DNA of 64,000 nucleotides, from NCBI RefSeq assembly GCF_000317305.3, contig NC_023036.2, forward strand, positions 4,774,001 to 4,838,000, given 5' to 3'. A program made the position numbers and the translations under genes. The notes beneath the pieces were generated by a model. The model saw only the letters and a list, made by a program, of their open reading frames with translations. It had not been told where the DNA came from and did not search any database. This stretch comes from Mycolicibacterium neoaurum VKM Ac-1815D (GTDB lineage: Bacteria; Actinomycetota; Actinomycetes; Mycobacteriales; Mycobacteriaceae). This document shows, piece after piece, positions 1-8,272 of the stretch. Position 1 is the first letter of the stretch. Each line of letters starts with the position of its first letter.

Positions 1-246
1 CGCGTCAACGCCATCGCACCCGGATCGATCCTCACCTCCGCACTGGACGTGGTGGCCTCCAACGAGGCGCTGCGCGATCCGATGGAGAAGGCGACACCCA
101 TGCGCCGGCTGGGCGACCCGACCGATATCGCCGCGGCGGCAGTCTATTTGGCCTCCCCCGCCGGCAGCTACCTGACCGGTAAGACCCTCGAGGTCGACGG
201 CGGGCTGACCTTCCCCAACCTCGACCTACCCATCCCGGACCTGTGA
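1..246 (+). CDS. Short-chain dehydrogenase/reductase (SDR), C-terminal part
   Basis: This is the last 81 codons of a gene that begins before the window; the reading frame is open from base 1. The start reads RVNAIAPGSILT, the conserved SDR stretch after the catalytic Tyr/Lys. It is followed by a GDP-x-DIAAAAVYLASPA segment and the usual C-terminal GKTLEVDGG motif. These are typical of classical NAD(P)-dependent SDR oxidoreductases. The catalytic residues and cofactor-binding glycine motif lie outside the window, so the substrate cannot be judged. It ends 6 bases before the next gene and is probably co-transcribed with it. Confidence 0.85.
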   Translation, partial: RVNAIAPGSILTSALDVVASNEALRDPMEKATPMRRLGDPTDIAAAAVYLASPAGSYLTGKTLEVDGGLTFPNLDLPIPDL

Positions 247-252
247 GGAATC

Positions 253-1356
253 ATGTCTGACACATCAGCCTCCTCGACCACCCCGATCCGGGTCGCCGCC
301 ATCGGCACCGGAAACGTCGGCCGCCACGCCCTGCGCCAGCTCATCGAGGACCCACAGTACGAACTCACCGGGGTGTGGGTGTCCTCGGCGGCCAAGGCCG
401 GCAAGGACGCCGGAGAGCTTGCCGGACTGGATGTTTCGACCGGCATCACGGCGACGGACGATCTCGGGGACATCCTGGCCACCGCACCGGATTGCGCGGT
501 CTACACGGCGATGGCCGACAACCGGCTGCCCGACGCGCTCGAGGATTACCGGCGCCTGCTGGCCGCTGGCATCAACGTCGTCGGTAGCGCGGCGGTGTTC
601 CTGCAGTACCCGTGGCAGGTGCTGCCCGCCGAACTGGTCACCCCGATCGAAGAGGCGGCCCACAAGGGGTCTTCGAGCATCTTCGTCAACGGCATCGACC
701 CCGGTTTCGCCAACGACCTGCTGCCGCTGGCGCTCGCCGGGACATGCCAGAGTGTCGAGCAGATCCGCTGTATGGAGATCGTCGACTACGCCACCTATGA
801 CAGTCCCACCGTCATGTTCGACGTGATGGGCTTCGGCAAGAGCACCGACGAACTGCCGATGCTGCTGCAGCCCGGTGTGCTGAGTCTGGCCTGGGGTTCG
901 GTGGTGCGCCAACTGGCCGCCGGCCTGGGCGTCGAACTCGACGAGGTCACCGAGACCCACACCCGGATCCCGGCCCCCGAGGACTTCGAGATCGCGGCGG
1001 GACCGATTCCCAAGGGCAGCACCGCCGCCATGCGTTTCGAGGTGCGCGGCATGGTCGACGGCCATCCCGCCGTGGTGCTGGAGCACGTGACCCGGCTGCG
1101 CGAGGACCTCTGCCCGGACTGGCCCCAGCCCGCCCAGGAGGGCGGTTCCTACCGTGTCGAGGTCACCGGTGAGCCGTCCTACGCGCTGGACCTGTGCCTG
1201 AGCAGCCGCAAGGGCGACCACAATCACGCCGGGCTGGTGGCCACCGCCGCGCGGGTGGTCAACGCCATCGCCGCGGTGGTCGCGGCCGAACCGGGCATCA
1301 CGACCACACTCGACCTGCCGCTGATCACCGGCAAGGGGCTGTACGCCGCACCCTAG
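253..1356 (+). CDS. Dihydrodipicolinate-reductase-like NAD(P)-dependent dehydrogenase
   Basis: The product is 367 residues. It opens, after a short Ser/Thr-rich leader, with the Rossmann strand RVAAIGTGNVGRHALRQL, whose GxGxxG loop binds NAD(P). The overall pattern matches the dihydrodipicolinate-reductase-like/2,4-diaminopentanoate-dehydrogenase-like proteins common in mycobacteria, which are longer than true DapB (about 245-270 residues). The NGIDPGFANDLLPLAL segment is characteristic of this group. The substrate is unknown. The start at ATG 253 follows GTGAGGAATC, giving a weak GAGG ribosome site. Its position 6 bases behind an SDR gene suggests a two-step redox operon, but that is inference. 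It is unlikely to be the lysine-pathway enzyme. Confidence 0.75.
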   Translation: MSDTSASSTTPIRVAAIGTGNVGRHALRQLIEDPQYELTGVWVSSAAKAGKDAGELAGLDVSTGITATDDLGDILATAPDCAVYTAMADNRLPDALEDYRRLLAAGINVVGSAAVFLQYPWQVLPAELVTPIEEAAHKGSSSIFVNGIDPGFANDLLPLALAGTCQSVEQIRCMEIVDYATYDSPTVMFDVMGFGKSTDELPMLLQPGVLSLAWGSVVRQLAAGLGVELDEVTETHTRIPAPEDFEIAAGPIPKGSTAAMRFEVRGMVDGHPAVVLEHVTRLREDLCPDWPQPAQEGGSYRVEVTGEPSYALDLCLSSRKGDHNHAGLVATAARVVNAIAAVVAAEPGITTTLDLPLITGKGLYAAP

Positions 1357-1365
1357 GCTGGACCG

Positions 1366-2427
1366 GTGGCCGACCATCTCTACTTCGCCTACGGCTCCAA
1401 CCTCTGCACCGACCAGATGGCCGCACGCTGCCCGGATGCCCGCGGCCCGGTCCGGGCGATGCTCGCCGATCACGACTGGTTGATCAACGAACGTGGCGTG
1501 GCCACCATCGAACCCGCCGCGGGTGCCGAGGTGCACGGGGTGGTGTGGCGGATCAGCGATGCCGACCTGGCCGTGCTCGACCGTGCCGAAGGGATCCCGG
1601 TCCGTTACCGGCGCGATCGCGCGACGGTCCATACCGACGACGGCCCCCGCGACGCCTGGATCTACATCGATCACCGCATCGAACCGGGTGCGCCCCGCCC
1701 CGGCTATCTGGAACGCGTCATCGCCGGGGCCACGCACCACGGACTTCCGCAGCGCTGGCTGGATTTCCTGGACCGCTGGCATCCCGCGAACTGGCCACGG
1801 GCACTGGCGCCGTCCGCGGCGCCGGGACCGCAGACCCTCACCGAGTTGTTGGCGGACCCGCAGGTGTCGGAGTACTCAATTCTGCGTGGACCGTTCGGTT
1901 TCCTGGCCATCCACGGCGGTGGGCTGGAACGGATGACCGATGTCATCGCCGAGCACGCGGCGGAGCAGGCGGGGGCGTCGGGGTACGTCGTGCGCCACCC
2001 GCCGAACTACCCGCACCACCTGTCCTCGGCTGCGTACCGCGCCGCCGAATCCGAGCGCCTGGCCGAGTTCCTGGACCACGTGGACTACGTCATCTCGCTG
2101 CACGGCTACGGTCGCGTCGGGCGCAGCAACGAACTGCTCGCCGGCGGCGGCAATCGCGAACTGGCCGGGCACGTGGCCGCGCACCTCGACATCCACGGGC
2201 ATCGAATCATCACCGATCTGGACGCGATCCCGCGTGAGCTGCGCGGACTGCACCCGGACAATCCGGTCAACCGAACCCGCGGCGGCGGTGTGCAATTGGA
2301 GCTGGCACCGCGGGTGCGCGGTATCAGCCCGCGCAGCGGCCCGCTCGACGAGGACGGTCTGAGCCGACCGACCCGCGCCCTGGTGGCCGGACTGGTCTCG
2401 GCGGCCCGGGCCTGGCCCCGAATCTGA
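1366..2427 (+). CDS. Fusion: gamma-glutamylcyclotransferase-like domain plus poly-gamma-glutamate hydrolase-like domain
   Basis: The product is 353 residues with two recognisable parts. Residues about 1-125 carry the FAYGSN motif and the VHGVVWRI and LDRAEG elements of the gamma-glutamylcyclotransferase (GGCT-like/AIG2) fold. Residues about 165-350 resemble the phage-type poly-gamma-glutamate hydrolase family (DUF867): AIHGGGLERMTDVIAEHAA near the front, a central VISLHGYGR, and DNPVNRTRGGGVQLELAPRVRG near the end. The two His (IHGGG and SLHGY) and the acidic residues are the expected zinc ligands of that family. Both domains act on gamma-glutamyl linkages in their known families, so a joint role in gamma-glutamyl peptide turnover is a reasonable inference. 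Start is GTG 1366, 9 bases after the previous stop. No signal peptide is seen. Confidence 0.75.
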   Translation: MADHLYFAYGSNLCTDQMAARCPDARGPVRAMLADHDWLINERGVATIEPAAGAEVHGVVWRISDADLAVLDRAEGIPVRYRRDRATVHTDDGPRDAWIYIDHRIEPGAPRPGYLERVIAGATHHGLPQRWLDFLDRWHPANWPRALAPSAAPGPQTLTELLADPQVSEYSILRGPFGFLAIHGGGLERMTDVIAEHAAEQAGASGYVVRHPPNYPHHLSSAAYRAAESERLAEFLDHVDYVISLHGYGRVGRSNELLAGGGNRELAGHVAAHLDIHGHRIITDLDAIPRELRGLHPDNPVNRTRGGGVQLELAPRVRGISPRSGPLDEDGLSRPTRALVAGLVSAARAWPRI

Positions 2428-2484
2428 AGACGATCGCGCCGATTCGACGAAAAGGCGCCATCTTCTCCAGATTCGACGCCACAC

Positions 2485-3840
2485 CTACTCCTTCATGTCC
2501 AGTACCGGGGTCGGGCGCCGGAAGCCGCGGGTGACCACCAGCAGCCAACCGAATCCGACGGCCAGCCAGATCAACCCGAGCCGCAACGCGTCACCGGACA
2601 GACTCGTCCACAACCACACCGTCAGCGCGAAACCGATACCGGGCAGGATCAGGTTGTTCAACACGTTCTTCTCACCGGCATCGACGAAATAATGCTTGAT
2701 CACGGTCAGGTTCACCGCCGAGAAGGCCACCAGGGCACCGAAACTGACCACTGACGCCAGCAGCGCAAGATCGATGACCAAAGCGAGCAGCGAGATCACC
2801 GATACCGCCAGGATCGCCCAGGTGGGGGTGCTGAACTTCACCGAGACGTGCCCGAACACCTTGCGCGGCAGCACACCGTCGCGGCCCATCGCGTACAGGA
2901 TGCGCGCCACCGAGGCCTGCGAGGTGAGCGCCGATCCGGTGGCACCTGCCACGTAGGCCGCGGTGAAGAACGCCGAGAGGAACGCGCCGCCGGCGGCGAC
3001 CATGACATCCACCGACCCGGTGTCGACACTCTCGAACGCATTCGACGGAAAGACCAGCTGCGAGGCGTAGGACAGCACGATGAACAGCACACCGCAGATC
3101 ACGGTGGCCAGCATGATGGCCTTCGGCACATCGCGCCGGGCGTCCTTGGCCTCCTCGGAAAGTGTTGACACGGCGTCGAACCCGAGGAACGACAGGCACA
3201 GGATGGCCGCACCGGCCAGCACCGGCGCCATTCCCCCCGCGGTGCCGTCACCGGTGAACGGCGCCATGATGTCGACGGTCCCGGAACCGAAGATCGTCGC
3301 CGCCGCCATGACGAGGAACACCACGATGAAGACCGCCTGCACCGCGATGATCACCGCGTTGGCGCGGGCCACCGAGACGATGCCGACGATGTTGAGGACC
3401 GTCACCAGCACGATGGTCACCAGCACGATCACCCACTGCGGGATCGACGGCACCGCGGCGTTGAGATACAGCCCGATCACCATGTAGTTCAGCATCGGCA
3501 GGAACAGGTAATCCAAGAGCAACGACCAGCCTGCCAGGAATCCCACCGGCGCCCCGAAGGTCCTTTGGGTGTAGGCGTAGGCCGATCCCGCCACCGGGTA
3601 CGCCGTCGCCATCCTGGCGTAGGAGCGGGCCGTGAAGATCATCGCCGCCAGCGTCACCACATACGCCAGCGGCACCCGGCCGCCGGACTCGACGGTGACG
3701 ATGCCGTAGGTGGTGAACACGGTGAGCGGCACCATGTAGACCAGGCCGAAGAGCACCAGCGAGGGCACTCCGAGGGCGCGTTTGAGCCTGCCCTCGTGCG
3801 GATCTGCCGAGATACCGACAAGCGGCTCCGAAGTCGACAT
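2485..3840 (-). CDS. APC-family amino acid/amine permease
   Basis: The product is 451 residues with about twelve hydrophobic segments. The first is a GVPSLVLFGLVYMVPLTVFTTYGIV helix containing the glycine-rich break typical of the amino acid-polyamine-organocation family. The segment FLGFDAVSTLSEEAKD is also diagnostic of APC transporters (TM6-7 region). It should sit in the cytoplasmic membrane and import an amino acid or amine with protons; the substrate cannot be read. Start ATG (3840) is chosen because GAGGGAG lies 5 bases upstream; a much longer open frame upstream lacks such a site and overlaps the next gene. It lies 13 bases behind the amidohydrolase, so the two probably form an operon for uptake and hydrolysis of an amide-type compound. 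Confidence 0.85.
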   Translation of the reverse strand: MSTSEPLVGISADPHEGRLKRALGVPSLVLFGLVYMVPLTVFTTYGIVTVESGGRVPLAYVVTLAAMIFTARSYARMATAYPVAGSAYAYTQRTFGAPVGFLAGWSLLLDYLFLPMLNYMVIGLYLNAAVPSIPQWVIVLVTIVLVTVLNIVGIVSVARANAVIIAVQAVFIVVFLVMAAATIFGSGTVDIMAPFTGDGTAGGMAPVLAGAAILCLSFLGFDAVSTLSEEAKDARRDVPKAIMLATVICGVLFIVLSYASQLVFPSNAFESVDTGSVDVMVAAGGAFLSAFFTAAYVAGATGSALTSQASVARILYAMGRDGVLPRKVFGHVSVKFSTPTWAILAVSVISLLALVIDLALLASVVSFGALVAFSAVNLTVIKHYFVDAGEKNVLNNLILPGIGFALTVWLWTSLSGDALRLGLIWLAVGFGWLLVVTRGFRRPTPVLDMKE

Positions 3841-3853
3841 GTGCACTCCCTCT

Positions 3854-5491
3854 TTACGGTGATGTGGACGCGACGAACCCGGGCTCGCCCCGGAGGTAGG
3901 TGGCCCGCACCTCGATGGCGGGCAGTTCCAGCGGCGGGGTCGATCGTGGGTCGCGCTCCAGCCAGACCAGATCCGCGCTGGCACCGGGCGCCAGCCTGCC
4001 CCAGATCCGTTCTGCGAAGGCCTGATCGGCCACGCCGGAGGTGTAGGCGGCCAGGGCACGTTCGATGGCCAGGGTCTCCTGCGGGGTCCAGCCCCCGGCC
4101 GGTTCTCCCTCGGAGGTCTGCCGCGAGACACCCACGGCGATACCGTCCAGCGGCGCGCCCGAGGACACCGGCCAGTCCGAGCCCAGCGCCAACCGGGCGC
4201 CGGAGTCCGCCAAGGAGCGCATCCGGTACTGCCTATCGGCGCGCTCCCGGCCGAGCCGGGGCACGGTCAGCACGTTCATCAGCGCATCCTCCTGCGCCCA
4301 CAGCGGCTGCATGCACGGGATGACGCCGAGGGCGGCGAAGCGGTCCAGATCGGCGTCGTCGACCAGCTGGACATGGGCGATCACGGGCCGCCGATCGCGG
4401 GGTCCGTTCTGCGCCACGGTGTACTCGATGGCGTCGAGAGCCTGGCGGACGGCGGCATCACCGATGGCGTGGATGTGGATCTGCAAACCGAGTTCGTCGA
4501 CGCGTTGGCAGGCCCGGGCCAGCGAGTCTCCCTCCCAGACGGTCATGCCGTGGCTGTGCAGGCCCGAACAGTACGGCTGCAGCAGCGCACCGGTTTCGTT
4601 CTCGACCACACCGTCGGCGAAGAACTTCACCGTCTGCGCGGTCAGCATGGGCGAGCCGAATTCGGTCACCTGCCGGTGGGCGTCGGCGAAATGCGCCACC
4701 TGGTCGTCGAAATGCCGAGGGTCGGCGTAGAGGGCGAGGTTGAACCGCACCCGCAGCGCGCCGCGTCGGGCCGCCTCCAGATAGGTCTGCACGTCGGCGG
4801 GTTCCACCCAGGCGTCCTGCACCCAGGTCACGCCGTGGGCCAGGTAGTAGTCGGCCGCGGTACCCAGGGCGGCCAGCCGGACCTCTTCGTCGCGGGCCGG
4901 CATGACGGCGGTCACCAGGTCGACCGCGCCCCACTCACGCAGGGTGCCCAGTACCGACCCGTCGGGACGGTGCGGGATCTCACCGAGTTCGGGATCGGGG
5001 GTATCAGCGGTGATGCCCGCACGCTCCAGCGCGGCGGTGTTGCACCACACGGTGTGATAGTCCCAGGCCCGCAGCACCACCGGCCGGTCGGCGACGGCGG
5101 CGTCGAGCCAGCGCGCATCGAACAGGCCGTCGGTTGCCAGGCTGCCGTCATAGGACGCACCGACGATCCACTCCTGATCGGGATGGTCCTCGGCGTAGCG
5201 GCGGACGGCCGCCACGATCTCGTCCACCGAGGTGCACGGCCGTACCGCGGGGCCGACGAACTCCAGACCGCCGAGCAGCGGGTGAGCGTGGCCGTCGCCG
5301 AAGGACGGCATCAGGAAACCACCCTGCAGGTCGACGATGTCGGAGCTTTCGGGTGCCTCGGCCACCGCGTCGGGTCCCATGGCGACGATGGCCCCGTCGG
5401 TGACCAGCAATGCGTCGGTGGGCGGTTGACCGGGCACGCCGGCCCACACGGATCCGTTGCGAAACAAGGTCGACACCACGGATTTGCACAT
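3854..5491 (-). CDS. YtcJ-like metal-dependent amidohydrolase
   Basis: The product is 545 residues, normal for the amidohydrolase-3/YtcJ family. Visible motifs in order are: the metal-binding HAH of GDGHAHPLLGG near residue 65, HIHAIGDAAVRQALD in the middle, a VIAHVQLVDDADLDRF stretch, and LGSDWPVSSGAPLDGIAVGV, the family's SDWPV signature. It probably hydrolyses an N-acyl, amide or carbamate bond in the cytoplasm. Start ATG 5491 (MCKSVVSTLFRNG) was chosen because the family begins with a TLFRNG-like strand; an open frame reaches 5560 but enters the promoter of the divergent gene. No clear ribosome site precedes it, so it may be leaderless. It shares a transcription unit with the downstream permease. 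Confidence 0.8.
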   Translation of the reverse strand: MCKSVVSTLFRNGSVWAGVPGQPPTDALLVTDGAIVAMGPDAVAEAPESSDIVDLQGGFLMPSFGDGHAHPLLGGLEFVGPAVRPCTSVDEIVAAVRRYAEDHPDQEWIVGASYDGSLATDGLFDARWLDAAVADRPVVLRAWDYHTVWCNTAALERAGITADTPDPELGEIPHRPDGSVLGTLREWGAVDLVTAVMPARDEEVRLAALGTAADYYLAHGVTWVQDAWVEPADVQTYLEAARRGALRVRFNLALYADPRHFDDQVAHFADAHRQVTEFGSPMLTAQTVKFFADGVVENETGALLQPYCSGLHSHGMTVWEGDSLARACQRVDELGLQIHIHAIGDAAVRQALDAIEYTVAQNGPRDRRPVIAHVQLVDDADLDRFAALGVIPCMQPLWAQEDALMNVLTVPRLGRERADRQYRMRSLADSGARLALGSDWPVSSGAPLDGIAVGVSRQTSEGEPAGGWTPQETLAIERALAAYTSGVADQAFAERIWGRLAPGASADLVWLERDPRSTPPLELPAIEVRATYLRGEPGFVASTSP

Positions 5492-5527
5492 TACGCGGGG
5501 TTGGGAGTTTAGCAATCCGAATGTCAC

Positions 5528-5555
5528 CCATCCGTTAGCCGAACGGTCTCGAATC
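5528..5555 (+). promoter_or_regulatory. Candidate SigK promoter of the flavin oxidoreductase-sigK-rskA operon
   Basis: A -35-like CCATCC (5528-5533) is followed after 16 bases by CGAATC (5550-5555). This matches the SigK promoter pattern remembered from M. tuberculosis (CCATCC, 16-17 bases, CGAAT[A/C]), found there upstream of the Rv0449c-sigK operon. A start point about 7 bases downstream would fall at the GTG at 5562, implying a leaderless message and auto-regulation by SigK. Confidence 0.6.
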
Positions 5556-5561
5556 ACCATC

Positions 5562-6854
5562 GTGCAGTGTCAGAGGAGTCGGTCCATCGCCGTCATCGGA
5601 AGCGGCATCGCCGGGTTGACAGCTGCATATCTGCTGTCCGCACACGACCATGTCACGCTCTTCGAGGCCGACGACCAGCTGGGCGGCCACCGGCGCGACC
5701 ACCGTGTCGATGACGGCTCCGGCAACACGGTGGCCGTCGATTCGGCCTTCTTGGTCCACGACGACACCCGCCCCACGTTGTGCCGGTTGTTCGCCGATCT
5801 CGGTATCGACACCGTCCATGTCGACCCCTCGCTCTCGGTTCGCGATGACCGCAGCGGCCTGCAGTACGCGCGTATGCGCGGCTTCGGCGGGCTGTTCCCT
5901 TCCTGGTCGAATCTCGCTCGGCCCCGGTATCTGCGCATGCTGGCCGAGGTCAACCGGTTTCGCCGGGCCGCCGCCACCCTGCTGGAAACCGGGGACGCCG
6001 AGGACACCGGCACGCTGCGCGCCTTCCTCGCGGTGCACAAGTTCTCCCGATACTTCGCCGACCACTTCGTGACACCGCTGGTGGCCATCGTCTGGTCCGA
6101 CGGACCGCGCACGACCATGGAGATTCCCGCCCGCTACCTGTTCGCGTTCCTGCAGCAGCACGGGATGCTCTCGGGATCCGAGCCGGCGGCCACGCGCACC
6201 GTAGTCGGCGGGTCTGCCGGCTACGCCGACGCCATCGCCGCGCGCGTCGACGAGGTGCGCATCGGCACCCCGGCCGGCGCCGTGCGGCGCATCGCCGACG
6301 GCGTCGAGTTGCGGGCCGGCGGGGCGTTGCGCGAGTTCGACGCCGTGGTCATCGCGACCCGGTCGGATCAGGCACTGCAGGCGTTGCACGAACCCACCGA
6401 TGCCGAACGGGCAGTGCTGGGGGCCATCCGGTACTCGACCGAACACGTCTGCGTGCACACCGATACGTCGGTGTTGCCGACCCGGCTCACTGCCAGGGCG
6501 CTGCGGAACTATCTGTTGCCCGAGAGCGGGCGGGACGCGCTGATCACCTACGACATCAGTCGGTTGTTGGGCGTGACCGGTGCGCACCATCACCTGATGA
6601 CCCTCGGCGGTTCCGGGCAGGTGGACCCGGCCGCCGTGATCGCCGAGATGACCTACCAGCGTCCGCTCTACACGACGGAATCCGTTGCTGCCCAAAGATT
6701 GTTGCCGAAGTTGAACGATGACCGGGTGGTGTTCGCGGGCGCCTATCACGGCTGGGGATTCCGCGAGGACGGCGCCGCCTCCGGTGTGCGTGCCGCCGAG
6801 CGGTTGGGGGCACACTGGCCGGCGGCACGGGAATGCGAGGCGATGCCGTGTTGA
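5562..6854 (+). CDS. FAD-dependent NAD(P)-binding oxidoreductase of the sigK operon (Rv0449c-like)
   Basis: The product is about 430 residues. It opens with the dinucleotide-binding fold SIAVIGSGIAGLTAAYLLS, followed by FEADDQLGGHRRDHR, the second FAD-contact strand of amine-oxidase/desaturase-like flavoproteins. The C-terminal VVFAGAYHGWGFREDGAASG segment is the conserved FAD-binding end of this group. In M. tuberculosis the equivalent gene (Rv0449c) heads the sigK operon; here it is followed by sigK. Start GTG 5562 is preferred because a SigK-type promoter predicts transcription starting there; the frame is open back to 5457. An AGGAG at 5573-5577 lies inside the frame, so a later non-standard start cannot be excluded. 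Substrate unknown; fatty-acid modification has been suggested for the family. Confidence 0.8.
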   Translation: MQCQRSRSIAVIGSGIAGLTAAYLLSAHDHVTLFEADDQLGGHRRDHRVDDGSGNTVAVDSAFLVHDDTRPTLCRLFADLGIDTVHVDPSLSVRDDRSGLQYARMRGFGGLFPSWSNLARPRYLRMLAEVNRFRRAAATLLETGDAEDTGTLRAFLAVHKFSRYFADHFVTPLVAIVWSDGPRTTMEIPARYLFAFLQQHGMLSGSEPAATRTVVGGSAGYADAIAARVDEVRIGTPAGAVRRIADGVELRAGGALREFDAVVIATRSDQALQALHEPTDAERAVLGAIRYSTEHVCVHTDTSVLPTRLTARALRNYLLPESGRDALITYDISRLLGVTGAHHHLMTLGGSGQVDPAAVIAEMTYQRPLYTTESVAAQRLLPKLNDDRVVFAGAYHGWGFREDGAASGVRAAERLGAHWPAARECEAMPC

Positions 6855-6962
6855 TTGCCTTCGGCGTCTTCAGTGCGTCTCGGGCGCAAGCCATTTCGGA
6901 ACGGCCGAGCAGCCCGGGACGCCATACGCAGACGGGAGATCGCAGATGAAACGGGGCATTCC

Positions 6963-7544
6963 GTGACGCTGCTCGACGAGCCCGCTATCCTACGGAACGT
7001 GACGTCAGACCTCGACGCATTGCTGCGCCGGGTAGCGCAACGCGATGTGGACGCCTTCGCCGCGTTCTACGACCACACCAGGGCCAGGGTGTTCGGTCTG
7101 GTACTCCGGGTGCTGCGGGATCCCGGGTACAGCGAGGAAACCACCCAGGACATCTATCTGCAGGTCTGGCGCAATGCCGGGGACTACAACCCGGCGGCGG
7201 GCACCCCGCTTTCCTGGCTGATGACACTGGCGCACCGCCGCGCCGTCGACCGGGTGCGCTCGGAGCAGGCCGGCGCCGACCGTGAATCCCGTTACGGTGC
7301 CGCGACCGTGGAGCCTCCCGTCGACCAGGTCGCCGACCGGGTGCTCGACAACGAGGATTACCGGCAGGTGACCCAGTGCCTGGGTGCGCTGACCGACAAA
7401 CAACGCGAGTGCATCGAACTGGCCTATTACGACGGACTGACCTATGTCCAGGTCTCCGACCGGCTGTCGGCGAACCTGGCGACCATCAAATCGCGGATGC
7501 GCGACGCGATCCGCGGACTCCGTAATTGCCTGGGGGCAGCATGA
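6963..7544 (+). CDS. sigK: ECF RNA polymerase sigma factor SigK
   Basis: The product is 193 residues. Region 2 covers AFAAFYDHTRARVFGLVLRVL, GYSEETTQDIYLQVWR and LMTLAHRRAVDRVRSEQAG, and region 4 covers ALTDKQRECIELAYYDGLTY and LSANLATIKSRMRDAIRGLRNCL. These are very close to the remembered M. tuberculosis SigK sequence (DLDALLRRV, RESRYGAA, TIKSRMRDA). Start GTG 6963 gives an N-terminus of the length I remember for mycobacterial SigK; GTG 6999 is the alternative. Ribosome sites are poor at both. The stop overlaps the rskA start (ATGA), indicating translational coupling. In the tubercle bacillus SigK controls its own operon and the mpt70/mpt83 genes; no mpt70/83 homologues are in this window. 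Confidence 0.92.
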   Translation: MTLLDEPAILRNVTSDLDALLRRVAQRDVDAFAAFYDHTRARVFGLVLRVLRDPGYSEETTQDIYLQVWRNAGDYNPAAGTPLSWLMTLAHRRAVDRVRSEQAGADRESRYGAATVEPPVDQVADRVLDNEDYRQVTQCLGALTDKQRECIELAYYDGLTYVQVSDRLSANLATIKSRMRDAIRGLRNCLGAA

Positions 7545-8254
7545 CCAGCCCGCATGACGATCTGTTGACGATGGCAACCGCCTACGCGCTGCACGCGGTC
7601 GACGACGCCGAGCGCGCCGAAATCGACCGGCGCCTGAGCGCGGCGCCTGCGTCCGTCGCCGAGGCGTTCGCCACCGAGGTCCAGCAGGTCCGCGAGGCCA
7701 TGGCTCTCGTCTCGTCGGCCACCGCCACCGAACCGTCCGATCACCTTCGCGATCGGGTGCTGGCCGCCGTCGACGCCGACCCGGTGCGTCAGCTGCGCCC
7801 CCGCGGGCCCCGGCGGTGGACGACGGTGCTCACCGCCGCCGCGGCCGCCGTGGTGGTCGGTGTCGCGACCTTCGGGGTCGGCTGGTGGTTGCGCCCGGTG
7901 CCACAGGCCACCACTGCCGAACAGATCTTCGCCGCACCCGACGTCCGCACGGTGTCCGGTGACATCCCGACCGGCGGTACGGCGACCGTGGTGTTCTCCC
8001 GCGAACGCAACGCCGGCGTGCTGGTGATGAACAACGTCAGCCCGCCCGCGAACGGCACCGTCTATCAGATGTGGTTGATCGACGACGCCGGACCGCACTC
8101 GGCGGGCACCATGAATGCGCAGGCCATCGCCCCGTCGACGACGGCGGTGCTGCCCGATCTCGGCGACTCGATCACGCTGGCCTTCACCGTCGAACCCGGT
8201 GAGGGTTCGGCCGCGCCCACCAGCACGCCGTTTGCCTCCCTGCCACTGACATAG
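7541..8254 (+). CDS. rskA: Anti-sigma-K factor RskA
   Basis: The product is 237 residues. It has a cytoplasmic N-terminal anti-sigma domain (about residues 1-80, TMATAYALHAVDDAERAEID), one membrane helix (about 92-112, TAAAAAVVVGVATFGVGWWL) and an extracytoplasmic RskA domain (about 120-237) with VVFSRERNAGVLVMNNVSPP and TVYQMWLIDDAGPHSAGTM, all conserved in mycobacterial RskA. No HxxxCxxC zinc motif is present, as in other RskA proteins. Known RskA holds SigK inactive at the membrane and is cleaved by regulated proteolysis involving Rip1. The ATG overlaps the sigK stop by four bases, which fits a fixed sigma/anti-sigma ratio. Confidence 0.92.
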   Translation: MTSPHDDLLTMATAYALHAVDDAERAEIDRRLSAAPASVAEAFATEVQQVREAMALVSSATATEPSDHLRDRVLAAVDADPVRQLRPRGPRRWTTVLTAAAAAVVVGVATFGVGWWLRPVPQATTAEQIFAAPDVRTVSGDIPTGGTATVVFSRERNAGVLVMNNVSPPANGTVYQMWLIDDAGPHSAGTMNAQAIAPSTTAVLPDLGDSITLAFTVEPGEGSAAPTSTPFASLPLT

Positions 8255-8272
8255 GTGCCTACCATCGGGTCC

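Noticed and set aside
265..1782. 505-codon minus-strand open frame across the dehydrogenase and GGCT genes
   Set aside because: Low-complexity shadow composition and no family motifs, while both plus-strand genes show clear motifs.
6891..6962. Separate SigK promoter directly before sigK
   Set aside because: A CCATTT is present at 6891-6896 but no CGAAT-type -10 lies 16-17 bases downstream. The promoter before the flavin enzyme gene suffices.
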